11,280 nt of DNA, taken from an uncultured Lachnospiraceae bacterium. Lineage in GTDB: Bacteria > Bacillota > Clostridia > Lachnospirales > Lachnospiraceae. The notes under the pieces were generated by a model. The model did no database searches and was not told the origin of the DNA. It saw nothing but the letters and a program-made list of their open reading frames with translations. Location: contig CANRJU010000069.1 in the NCBI GenBank assembly GCA_947631075.1, positions 1 to 11,280 on the forward strand, in the 5' to 3' direction. The translations under genes and the position numbers were made by a program. Positions 5,415 to 11,280 of the stretch are shown one piece after another (position 1 is the first letter of the stretch; each line of letters starts with the position of its first letter).

Positions 5415-6632
5415 TTATCTTTTTATTTTCATCTGCCGGTCATAATACTTCCACGTTTCCCTCGTCATGGGATCCGTTTCATTCTCCGATTGCTCCAGAA
5501 AAGTCACCGTATTGGTCAGTATCATCCACACGCCCCGGTCCAGATTCTGAAAGCAGGTCCTTCGCACCAGCTCGAGCGGATAGGGCGCGCAGTCCATATG
5601 CCGCTCCGGCTCGATATAATCCGCCGCGTACAGAATTTTCTCCAGCAAGGTCATGTCCGGCTTTCCCGTGGTGTGACAGCGGATGGCAGACGCGATCTCT
5701 GGATCCTTGACTCCGTACCTCTTTTTGGCAAGGCAGGCGCCAAGCTTCCCGTGAATGAGGGCGGGATTCTTTCTCTCAATATCGGTCAGGGCGATTTCGT
5801 AGCGGTCGCACAGCGCGATCATCTCCTCGTCGCTGTAATACTTGGCGCAGTCGTGGAGAAGTCCCGCCAGCCTGGCCCGCTCGCCGTCCGCGCCGTGGCA
5901 GTACGCGAGGTTCGCCGCCGTGTCCGACACGCCCAGCGTGTGCAGATACCGTTTGGGACGAAGCGACGCCTGAAGGCATGCGCAGATGTGTTTAGTGTCC
6001 CGCTCGTCCTTTTTCAGCTTTAGCTTTTTGCGCCCATAAAGGCCGTGAATGGAAATATACCGGTTCACAATTTCCGGACACAGCCCCTGCACCGACATTC
6101 CCTTTCCGATGCGCTCCCGTATGTCCTCGGAGGAAATCACGATGGGATTCATACGAACCGGCAAAAACTCGCCGCCCATCTCGCGGGAATATTTTTTGCA
6201 CGCCTTTTCCAGCTCCTCAAAGGAAACGCCGTTTCGCGCCACCGCCAGAATCCTGCAGTACCTCACGATTTCCTCCGGGTGGTACCAGGTGGCAAAATCG
6301 CGCAGGGAATCCCCGCCCAGAATAAAATAAAACTGCGACTTCGGGTTCCTTTCACACAGGAGCTTCAGCGTATCGCGGGTATAGGTCGTCCCCTCCCGCC
6401 GGAGTTCAAAATCCGAGAACCGGAAATGCGCGACGTCGTCAATGGCGAACTGGACCATCCGCTTTCTGTGCTCCGCCGACGCTATTTTTTTGTTTTTCTT
6501 GTGGGGCGGGCTGCCAGACGGCATAAACCACACTTCGTCCAATCCGTACTGCTCATAGGCGGCCTGCGCCATCGCCAGATGGGCGTTGTGAATAGGGTTG
6601 AACGTCCCGCCCAGAATACCGATTTTTATCAT
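5415..6632 (-). CDS. nadD-yqeK: fused nicotinate-nucleotide adenylyltransferase (NadD) and YqeK HD phosphohydrolase
   Basis: One 405-codon frame encodes two enzymes that are usually separate neighbours. Residues 1-200 are NadD: GGTFNPIHNAH (8-18) is the nucleotidyltransferase HxGH-type loop, with SGSPPHK (40-46) and the ISSEDIRERI motif (166-175). It makes nicotinate adenine dinucleotide from NaMN and ATP. Residues 213-405 are a YqeK HD domain with metal ligands in YLHTLGVSDTA (H231), LLHDCAK (H260, D261), IHGKLG (H294), RCHTTGK (H320) and YAADYIEPER (D338). This family hydrolyses diadenosine tetraphosphate symmetrically. The linker at about 200-212 is Lys-rich (RKKLKLKKDERD). CGGGAGG is 6-7 nt before the ATG. 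No frameshift or stop separates the two halves. Confidence 0.93.
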   Translation of the reverse strand: MIKIGILGGTFNPIHNAHLAMAQAAYEQYGLDEVWFMPSGSPPHKKNKKIASAEHRKRMVQFAIDDVAHFRFSDFELRREGTTYTRDTLKLLCERNPKSQFYFILGGDSLRDFATWYHPEEIVRYCRILAVARNGVSFEELEKACKKYSREMGGEFLPVRMNPIVISSEDIRERIGKGMSVQGLCPEIVNRYISIHGLYGRKKLKLKKDERDTKHICACLQASLRPKRYLHTLGVSDTAANLAYCHGADGERARLAGLLHDCAKYYSDEEMIALCDRYEIALTDIERKNPALIHGKLGACLAKKRYGVKDPEIASAIRCHTTGKPDMTLLEKILYAADYIEPERHMDCAPYPLELVRRTCFQNLDRGVWMILTNTVTFLEQSENETDPMTRETWKYYDRQMKIKR

Positions 6633-6732
6633 GAAAACCTCCCGTTTTCAGACACCCATCTCGACTGCCGTCTCGATGGGGATACTCGTCAAATGCCTCT
6701 CGGCGCAAGCGCCATCGACATTTTCCTCGTTA
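6633..6732 (-). other. structured 100-nt gap between yhbY and nadD-yqeK
   Basis: The gap has two dyads. One at 6655-6680 reads on the minus strand CCCATC-GA-GAC-GGCA-GTC-GA-GATGGG, a 9-bp stem interrupted by a symmetric GA/GA internal loop. The other at 6702-6713 is GGCGC-TT-GCGCC. No convincing promoter or U-tract terminator was seen, so the structures would lie in the mRNA leader of nadD-yqeK. Confidence 0.5.
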
Positions 6733-7026
6733 TCATGCCAAAATCCTCTTATCTTTCGGCTTTGTATCGGACTTCCGATAGAGAACGATCTTCCTTCCGA
6801 TGACCTGGACCACCTGGCTCCGCGTGCGCTCCGCCAGCGTGTTCGCAATCTCCCGCAGATCCGCGAAACAATTCTTCAGCACATGAATTTTAATCAGCTC
6901 CCTCGCCTCCAGCGCCTCGTCCGCCGCCTTCACAAGCTCCGGCGTCACCTCGGACTTGCCGATCTGCATAATGGGCTCCATATTCATGGCAAGCCCCTTC
7001 AAATGAGCTCTCTCTTTACTTGTCAT
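6733..7026 (-). CDS. yhbY: YhbY-family RNA-binding (CRM domain) protein
   Basis: The 97-aa protein is a single CRM domain. Signatures are MTSKERAHLKGLA at the start, the GKSEVTPELVKAADEAL stretch carrying the GxxG-like RNA loop region, RELIKIHVLKNC, and the C-terminal VVQVIGRKIVLYRKS. YhbY proteins associate with pre-50S particles and assist ribosome assembly. I chose ATG at 7026 because family members begin there. The alternative GTG at 7041 directly abuts AAGGAGG and has no room for initiation, although AAGGAGG is then 15 nt from the chosen ATG. It lies between obgE and nadD-yqeK. Confidence 0.9.
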   Translation of the reverse strand: MTSKERAHLKGLAMNMEPIMQIGKSEVTPELVKAADEALEARELIKIHVLKNCFADLREIANTLAERTRSQVVQVIGRKIVLYRKSDTKPKDKRILA

Positions 7027-7086
7027 AACTGCCCTAAGCACCCTCCTTTTATGCCGCGCCGCGAAAAAACTTCGCGCCCGCGAGCA

Positions 7087-8379
7087 TTATTTCATATACT
7101 CAAACTGCCAGCCGTAGAGCTTCACCGTGTCGCCCTCCTCGATGCCGAGCTCCTCTAACTGCTCCAAAATGCCGTTGTTCTTCATGAACCTCTGGAAGAA
7201 CTCGAAGCCCTTCTCCGAATCCAGATTGGTGTAGCCGAGCATCCGCTCGATTCTCGGCCCCTCCACGATAAACAGCCCCTCTTCCTCCTCGCTCTTTTCC
7301 ACCGTAAACGGCTCGTCGGAGAAATCCGGCTCCTGAATCATGTACTCCTTCTCAAAGACGACCTTGTCCTCCGGCAGCTCATTTAACAGTTCCTTGCAAT
7401 AGTACAAAAGCTCCCGCACGCCCTCTCCGGTGACGGCGGAAATCGGAAACACGCGGATTCCCTGCGGCTCAAACTCCTCGCGCAAAAGCGTCAGCACCGT
7501 CTCCCTCTCATCTCCGTAAAAGCAGTCGATTTTGTTCGCCGCTATGATCTGCGGCCTGGCGGCGATTTCCGGGTTGTACGCCTCCAGCTCCCGGTTGATC
7601 GCCTGTATATCCAGAATCGGATCGCGCCCCTCGGTCGAGGCCGCGTCCACCATGTGGATCAACACCCTGGTGCGCTCGATGTGGCGCAGAAACTCATGTC
7701 CCAGTCCCACGCCCTCCGAGGCGCCCTCAATCAGCCCCGGAATGTCCGCAATGACAAAGCCGTCCGTCCCCTCCAGGTCCACCACGCCCAGATTGGGATT
7801 CAGGGTGGTAAAATGGTAGTTGGCGATTTTCGGCCTCGCGTTGGTGACGCGGGATAAAAAAGTAGATTTTCCCACATTAGGGAATCCCACCAGGCCGACG
7901 TCCGCAATTACCTTTAGCTCCAGTATAACCTCCAGCTCGATTCCCGGCTTTCCCGGCTGGGCGTACTTGGGCACCTGCATAGTCGGTGTGGCGTAGTGCT
8001 GGTTGCCCTTTCCGCCGTTCCCGCCCTTTAGAATCACCTCGCGGCTGTTCTCATAGGACATATCCGTGATGACCTGGCCGGTAGACGCCTCCTTCACAAT
8101 CGTTCCGGGGGGCACCTTTACGACCATATCCGCCCCGTCCGCCCCGTGACAGCGCCGCTTTCCACCCGGCTCGCCGTTCCCGGCAAAATACTTCCGCACA
8201 TGGCGGAAATCGACGAGCGTGTTCAGCCCGTCGTCGATCTCGAAGATCACGTCGCCGCCTCTCCCGCCGTCGCCGCCGTCCGGTCCGCCGTTCGGCACAT
8301 ATTTTTCCCGGCGGAAGCTCACATGCCCGTCTCCGCCCCGGCCGGACCGGATGCGTATTTTCGCGCAATCTGCAAACAT
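7087..8379 (-). CDS. obgE: Obg family GTPase (ObgE/CgtA)
   Basis: The 430-aa protein has all three Obg parts. Residues 1-158 are the Gly-rich Obg fold (GRGGDGHVSFRREKYVPNGG and GGDGGRGGDVIF). Residues about 159-335 are the G domain with G1 GFPNVGKS (165-172), G2 TT (191-192), G3 DIPGLIEG (212-219), G4 NKID (282-285) and G5 SAVTG (314-318). Residues 355-430 are the OCT domain (FTVEKSEEEEGLFIVEG, GWQFEY). The protein is essential in most bacteria and takes part in late 50S assembly and the stringent response. The start at 8379 is chosen because GAGGGG lies 5 nt upstream, whereas the earlier in-frame ATG at 8391 has no site. Confidence 0.97.
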   Translation of the reverse strand: MFADCAKIRIRSGRGGDGHVSFRREKYVPNGGPDGGDGGRGGDVIFEIDDGLNTLVDFRHVRKYFAGNGEPGGKRRCHGADGADMVVKVPPGTIVKEASTGQVITDMSYENSREVILKGGNGGKGNQHYATPTMQVPKYAQPGKPGIELEVILELKVIADVGLVGFPNVGKSTFLSRVTNARPKIANYHFTTLNPNLGVVDLEGTDGFVIADIPGLIEGASEGVGLGHEFLRHIERTRVLIHMVDAASTEGRDPILDIQAINRELEAYNPEIAARPQIIAANKIDCFYGDERETVLTLLREEFEPQGIRVFPISAVTGEGVRELLYYCKELLNELPEDKVVFEKEYMIQEPDFSDEPFTVEKSEEEEGLFIVEGPRIERMLGYTNLDSEKGFEFFQRFMKNNGILEQLEELGIEEGDTVKLYGWQFEYMK

Positions 8380-8424
8380 AATTCCCCTCATTTCAAAAAA
8401 CTCAATTCAAACTCACTACACAAA

Positions 8425-8447
8425 AGGGCTGCCACCACGGCAGCCCT
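8425..8447 (-). terminator. hairpin between rpmA and obgE, possible weak terminator
   Basis: A perfect 9-bp G+C-rich stem (AGGGCTGCC with GGCAGCCCT) and a 5-nt loop are followed on the minus strand by TTTTGTGT. The U-tract is short, so it probably gives partial termination or marks an RNA-processing site that lowers obgE expression relative to the ribosomal protein genes. Confidence 0.55.
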
Positions 8448-8469
8448 GAAAGCTCACATAGAATCCGGA

Positions 8470-8757
8470 TTACTTGCTCTCAACTGGATATACGGAAGCC
8501 TGCTTCTTATCGCGTCCCTTTCTCTCGAAACGAAGAACGCCATCCACTAACGCGTACAGCGTATCATCTCCGCCCTTACCGACATTCACACCCGGATGAA
8601 TCTTGGTGCCGCGCTGTCTGTAAAGAATGTTGCCAGCCAGAACAAACTGTCCGTCCGCTCTCTTGGCGCCCAGTCTCTTGGACTCGGAATCTCTGCCGTT
8701 CTTGGTAGAACCCATTCCCTTTTTGTGGGCAAATAACTGAAGGTTCATCTTCAACAT
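8470..8757 (-). CDS. rpmA: 50S ribosomal protein L27 (bL27) with Prp-cleaved N-terminus
   Basis: The 95-aa protein is a standard bL27 ([20 protein letters not shown], then [12 protein letters not shown]). It begins [10 protein letters not shown] before HKKG. This extension is the Firmicute type removed by the Prp cysteine protease after Phe-Ala (A10/H11), exposing the residues that reach the peptidyl transferase centre. AGGAGG 8 nt before ATG 8757 supports this start over the internal ATG at 8748. The prp gene is immediately upstream in the same operon. Confidence 0.97.
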   Translation of the reverse strand: MLKMNLQLFAHKKGMGSTKNGRDSESKRLGAKRADGQFVLAGNILYRQRGTKIHPGVNVGKGGDDTLYALVDGVLRFERKGRDKKQASVYPVESK

Positions 8758-8772
8758 GGTCTTATCCTCCTA

Positions 8773-9090
8773 TCAACTCTTAACGGAAACATACTGCTTG
8801 CCGTAGGTCCTCGAAATCTCCAAAATCCCCATCTGCCAGGACTTCAGAAAAAGCGACGCCTCCTCCGACGGAATCCCGCAGACGGTCAGGTCAATCATGC
8901 CGCTCTCCTCGTCGCTCTCGACCCGAATCTCATCTCCCGCCAGCTCCTCAATGGAATTGACGCAGTTGATCGTGAGCGCCGAAACCGCCGAACAGATAAT
9001 GTCCGACCCCCGGTCGGCATATCCCGAATGGCCCTCAACGCGAAAGCCTGTAATATGTTCCCTCTGCCTTTTAACAATTACCTGAATCAT
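8773..9090 (-). CDS. prp: Prp, ribosomal-processing cysteine protease (YsxB family)
   Basis: The 105-aa length is normal. The catalytic pair is visible: H21 in EGHSGYAD and C33 in IICSAVSAL. Prp cleaves the N-terminal extension of L27, which in Firmicutes is required for functional ribosomes. The gene lies between rplU and rpmA, the canonical place. A leftover in gene naming is ysxB in Bacillus. Confidence 0.95.
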   Translation of the reverse strand: MIQVIVKRQREHITGFRVEGHSGYADRGSDIICSAVSALTINCVNSIEELAGDEIRVESDEESGMIDLTVCGIPSEEASLFLKSWQMGILEISRTYGKQYVSVKS

Positions 9091-9140
9091 AAATACCTTA
9101 AATCAATTTCATGAAATCGCATTTCATGCTGCCGAGCAGA

Positions 9141-9449
9141 TCAAGCAATAATCTTTTCAATCTTAACCTGGGTAAATGGCTGTCTGTGTCCATTTTTCTT
9201 GTGGTATCCGGTCTTTCTCTTGTATCTGTAGACAATGACCTTCTTGGACTTGCCCTCTGCCATCACGGTCGCCTTGACAGACGCGCCCTCAACGGTAGGA
9301 TTGCCGACCTTGATCTCCTTGTCGCCTACTAACAGAACCTGATCGAAAGTTACCTCGGATCCAGCCTCGGCGCCCAGCTTCTCAACTCGGATAATGTCGC
9401 CCTCCTGAACCTTGTACTGTTTACCACCGGTTGCTATAATTGCGTACAT
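9141..9449 (-). CDS. rplU: 50S ribosomal protein L21 (bL21)
   Basis: The 102-aa protein has the full bL21 pattern: [18 protein letters not shown] at the start, the [19 protein letters not shown] middle and the C-terminal [21 protein letters not shown]. It binds 23S rRNA in the early 50S assembly domain. AGGAGG is 6 nt before the ATG. It is the first gene after the promoter at 9548-9577 and leads the rplU-prp-rpmA operon. Confidence 0.98.
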   Translation of the reverse strand: MYAIIATGGKQYKVQEGDIIRVEKLGAEAGSEVTFDQVLLVGDKEIKVGNPTVEGASVKATVMAEGKSKKVIVYRYKRKTGYHKKNGHRQPFTQVKIEKIIA

Positions 9450-9541
9450 ATAGCACCTCCTATAAATTTACTCGCCAACTGTGGTGTCCGCCGGAATACA
9501 CCGAAATCCGGGCAGAACTATAACCTCGTTGTGCGGCATAC
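9450..9541 (-). ncRNA. rplU operon leader, candidate L21 autoregulatory element
   Basis: The leader of about 90 nt between the predicted transcription start and rplU is structured. On the minus strand CCGGA (9511-9507) can pair with UCCGG (9495-9491), and GGUGU (9502-9498) with ACACC (9487-9483). These interleave, so they form either alternative stems or an H-type pseudoknot. L21 leader RNAs are known in front of this operon in low-GC Gram-positives; I infer that this is one by position and structure, without a covariance-model match. Confidence 0.55.
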
Positions 9542-9547
9542 TGGGAC

Positions 9548-9577
9548 AGTATAACATTCCCTGTACCCCTTTGTCAA
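9548..9577 (-). promoter_or_regulatory. sigma-A promoter of the rplU-prp-rpmA operon
   Basis: On the minus strand TTGACA (9577-9572), an 18-bp spacer and TATACT (9553-9548) form a near-consensus promoter. A 7-bp perfect dyad, AGGAAAT-N7-ATTTCCT (9597-9577), ends at the first base of the -35 box. Confidence 0.85.
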
Positions 9578-9605
9578 GGAAATCCGGTAAATTTCCTGAT
9601 ATTTT

Positions 9606-10541
9606 TTATTCAAATTCCTCCAGACCGGACTGAATCCTCGTCGTCGAGTAGGACACCTGCACCTGGTCCTCGCTGATCTCCGCGTAGAACCGCTTGAAAA
9701 TACGGTTGATAACGAGCGGTATGTTCTCCTCGCCCACATTCATAAGTACGACGAGATACTGGATATCGCTGCACCGGGTGCACAGATCCACGCTCCGGAT
9801 GGACGACTTGATGGCCTCCCGCATGGCGTGAATAGCCTGCTCCTTCATCCACTCGAACTCATCCACGGACACCGTGATGTCCATCGTAATCATCGCCATG
9901 TGGAACGTCTGGTGGTAGCGCTTCTCTATATTGGTAATAAACTCAAACATTTTGGCGAACATCGGATACTCTAACTCGATCGCGCCGGGCTTGGCCGCGT
10001 CCGCCTGATTAAGCAGCTTCTCCGTGATGATGTCCGACGTCAGATCCTCGCCGCTGTAATCAATCCACATGGAGGCGGAATCCGACGGCTGGGCCGCGCG
10101 CGACGCGGCCGTGCTGCCCACGCTGCTGTACTGGAGGCCCTTTTTGAGCTTTTCCAGCTCCAGAAGATGCTTGACCCTCTGCAAAAGAAGCTGCTTGCGG
10201 AACGGCTTCGTGACGTAGTCGAGCGCGCCCTCGCTGATGCCCTGCAGCTCGCTGTCGCCGTCCTGGGCCGTCATGAAAATAACCGGAATCTCACTGTAGG
10301 AATCCACGCTCTTTAATTTCTTGATTACCTCGTGGCCGTCCATCTCCGGCATAAATACATCCAGAAGAATCAGATCCGGCGTTATCTTTTTCAGATGCTG
10401 GAACAATTCACTGCCCGACTTGGCAAGAATGACCTCGTATTCATTTCTGAGGAGGCGCTCCGCGATCTTCAAGTTCATGAAATCATCGTCCACCACAATA
10501 ATCGTAGCGCTGGAACCGCCTTCCATACCTGCTGCACTCAT
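9606..10541 (-). CDS. response regulator: REC domain plus degenerate GGDEF-like domain
   Basis: The 311-aa protein begins with a receiver domain (about 12-130): acidic pocket VVDDD (D18-D20), phosphoacceptor D61 in LILLDVFMPEMDG, T91 in FMTAQ and K112 in YVTKPF. A Ser/Ala-rich linker follows (138-160). The C-terminal 195-300 resembles a GGDEF fold: MAMITMDI, then SSIRSVDLCTRCSDIQYLVVL, which aligns with the family pattern LRxxDxxxRxGGDEFxxxL. The GGDEF signature itself is replaced by CSDIQY (257-262), so diguanylate cyclase activity is unlikely; a binding or signalling role is inferred. ATG overlaps the RNase E/G stop by 4 nt and AGGAGG lies 10 nt upstream, so the two are probably translationally coupled. 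No histidine kinase is adjacent. Confidence 0.85.
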   Translation of the reverse strand: MSAAGMEGGSSATIIVVDDDFMNLKIAERLLRNEYEVILAKSGSELFQHLKKITPDLILLDVFMPEMDGHEVIKKLKSVDSYSEIPVIFMTAQDGDSELQGISEGALDYVTKPFRKQLLLQRVKHLLELEKLKKGLQYSSVGSTAASRAAQPSDSASMWIDYSGEDLTSDIITEKLLNQADAAKPGAIELEYPMFAKMFEFITNIEKRYHQTFHMAMITMDITVSVDEFEWMKEQAIHAMREAIKSSIRSVDLCTRCSDIQYLVVLMNVGEENIPLVINRIFKRFYAEISEDQVQVSYSTTRIQSGLEEFE

Positions 10542-11280
10542 CTTATCAATTCCTCCTTAATCTGAAGCACCTCGCTCAATGGCCTGTTTACCTTCATGCG
10601 CGTGACCTCCACCAGCCCCAGCTTCGTAATGTCCACTAAAGCCGTGCGCGTCCTGTCCTCTTTCAGTTCTCTCTCAAACAGCTCCATCAGCTTTTTTCTG
10701 TGCTCTTTTTCCTTCATATCAATAAAATCCACTACAATGATCCCCGACAGATTCCGGATGCGGATCTGCCTGGCCGCCTCGGCGGCCGCCTCGCAATTTA
10801 TCTTAAAAAACGTAGTTTCTTTATTTCTCTTTCCCTCAATGGCCTTTCCCGTGTTGACGTCGATGACCGTCAGCGCCTCGGTGGGCTCGATCACCAGATT
10901 CCCGCCGCTTTTCAGCCATACCCGCTTCTCAAGCGCCCTCTGAATCTGATGGGAAATCCCATAGAGAAGGTCGAGCGGGTAGGAATCGTCCTCGTACAGC
11001 TCTACGATCTCCCCGAACCGCGCCCGCAGGCCGTCATGCAGCTCAGGGATGTCCGTGACGATCCGGTCAACCTCCCCCTCCCGGCAGCTCAGGATATATT
11101 TCTCGTAAAAGGGCATCTCCTTCCGGAGAAGGGAAAAACCGGTGCGGTACCGTCCCTCGTCCAGAATCCGGCGCAGTTCCCCGCACAGGCTCCGGCACTC
11201 GGCGAGAATCTCCTCGTCCCCGGCCGTCTCCGCGTTGGTGCGGAGCACGATGCCGTACTCCTCATCCTCAAATTCCCCTA
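10538..11280 (-). CDS. rng: ribonuclease E/G family, C-terminal half (5' end beyond window)
   Basis: The frame is open to the right edge, so only the last 246 or so codons are here, starting at about GEFEDEEYGIVLRTNA, the GxIxRTxA segment of the RNase G catalytic domain. The two catalytic aspartate motifs are intact: LTVIDVNTGK and IIVVDFIDM. The end TKLGLVEVTRMKVNRPL matches the usual C-terminus of the short, RNase G-like enzymes. It would process rRNA and cleave single-stranded 5'-monophosphate RNA. It overlaps the response regulator gene by 4 nt. Placement just upstream of rplU is common in clostridia. Confidence 0.92.
   Translation of the reverse strand, partial: GEFEDEEYGIVLRTNAETAGDEEILAECRSLCGELRRILDEGRYRTGFSLLRKEMPFYEKYILSCREGEVDRIVTDIPELHDGLRARFGEIVELYEDDSYPLDLLYGISHQIQRALEKRVWLKSGGNLVIEPTEALTVIDVNTGKAIEGKRNKETTFFKINCEAAAEAARQIRIRNLSGIIVVDFIDMKEKEHRKKLMELFERELKEDRTRTALVDITKLGLVEVTRMKVNRPLSEVLQIKEELIR

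Noticed and set aside
5388..6803. Two long plus-strand frames opposite nadD-yqeK
   Set aside because: They are antisense shadows of the fused gene, with basic, low-information translations and no initiation signals.
7060..7076. CGCGAA-N5-TTCGCG hairpin between obgE and yhbY as a terminator
   Set aside because: The T-run is in the loop, none follows the stem, and the genes are normally cotranscribed.

Overview
The window looks like a chromosomal segment of an anaerobic Firmicute, most likely a Lachnospiraceae-type clostridium. This is inferred from the gene order RNase E/G, rplU, prp, rpmA, obgE, yhbY, nadD/yqeK, rsfS with lexA nearby, from the L27 N-terminal extension paired with a Prp protease gene, and from strong AGGAGG ribosome binding sites. 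No rRNA, tRNA, CRISPR array or recognisable transposase was seen.

Layout. From the right end leftwards, almost everything is on the minus strand. A 5'-truncated RNase E/G gene overlaps a response regulator gene by 4 bp; the regulator carries a degenerate GGDEF-like output domain. A clear sigma-A promoter and a structured leader precede rplU (L21), prp and rpmA (L27). A hairpin separates these from obgE, yhbY, a fused nadD-yqeK gene and rsfS. This is a conserved block for ribosome assembly, NAD synthesis and nucleotide housekeeping.

About 3 kb (roughly 2.2-5.04 kb) between rsfS and lexA is A+T-richer and accessory in character. It holds the C-terminal remnant of an AlbA_2/RecG-like ATP-binding regulator placed 3 nt behind rsfS, with two kinds of internal tandem repeat. 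It also holds a possible 42-aa acidic small protein, a 528-aa AAA-ATPase/PD-(D/E)XK protein, and beyond that a second, decayed copy of the small ORF. The two small-ORF copies share a 64-bp stretch with one mismatch, so the ATPase gene is bracketed by direct repeats.

On the left, lexA (plus strand) has a textbook promoter overlapping two LexA-box-like dyads. Divergent to it is a MmcQ/YjbR-MGMT fusion gene for DNA alkylation repair, with its own sigma-A promoter and a terminator. The window ends in the first 68 codons of a probable ABC transporter permease, whose upstream region has three 11-bp direct repeats typical of OmpR-family regulator binding, plus a possible 21-codon leader ORF with alternative hairpins.

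The strongest candidates for something undescribed are the small ORF/ATPase module with its flanking duplicated remnant, the Shine-Dalgarno-like minisatellite in the truncated regulator, and the leader ORF/hairpin in front of the ABC permease. No complete new system is demonstrated by sequence alone.
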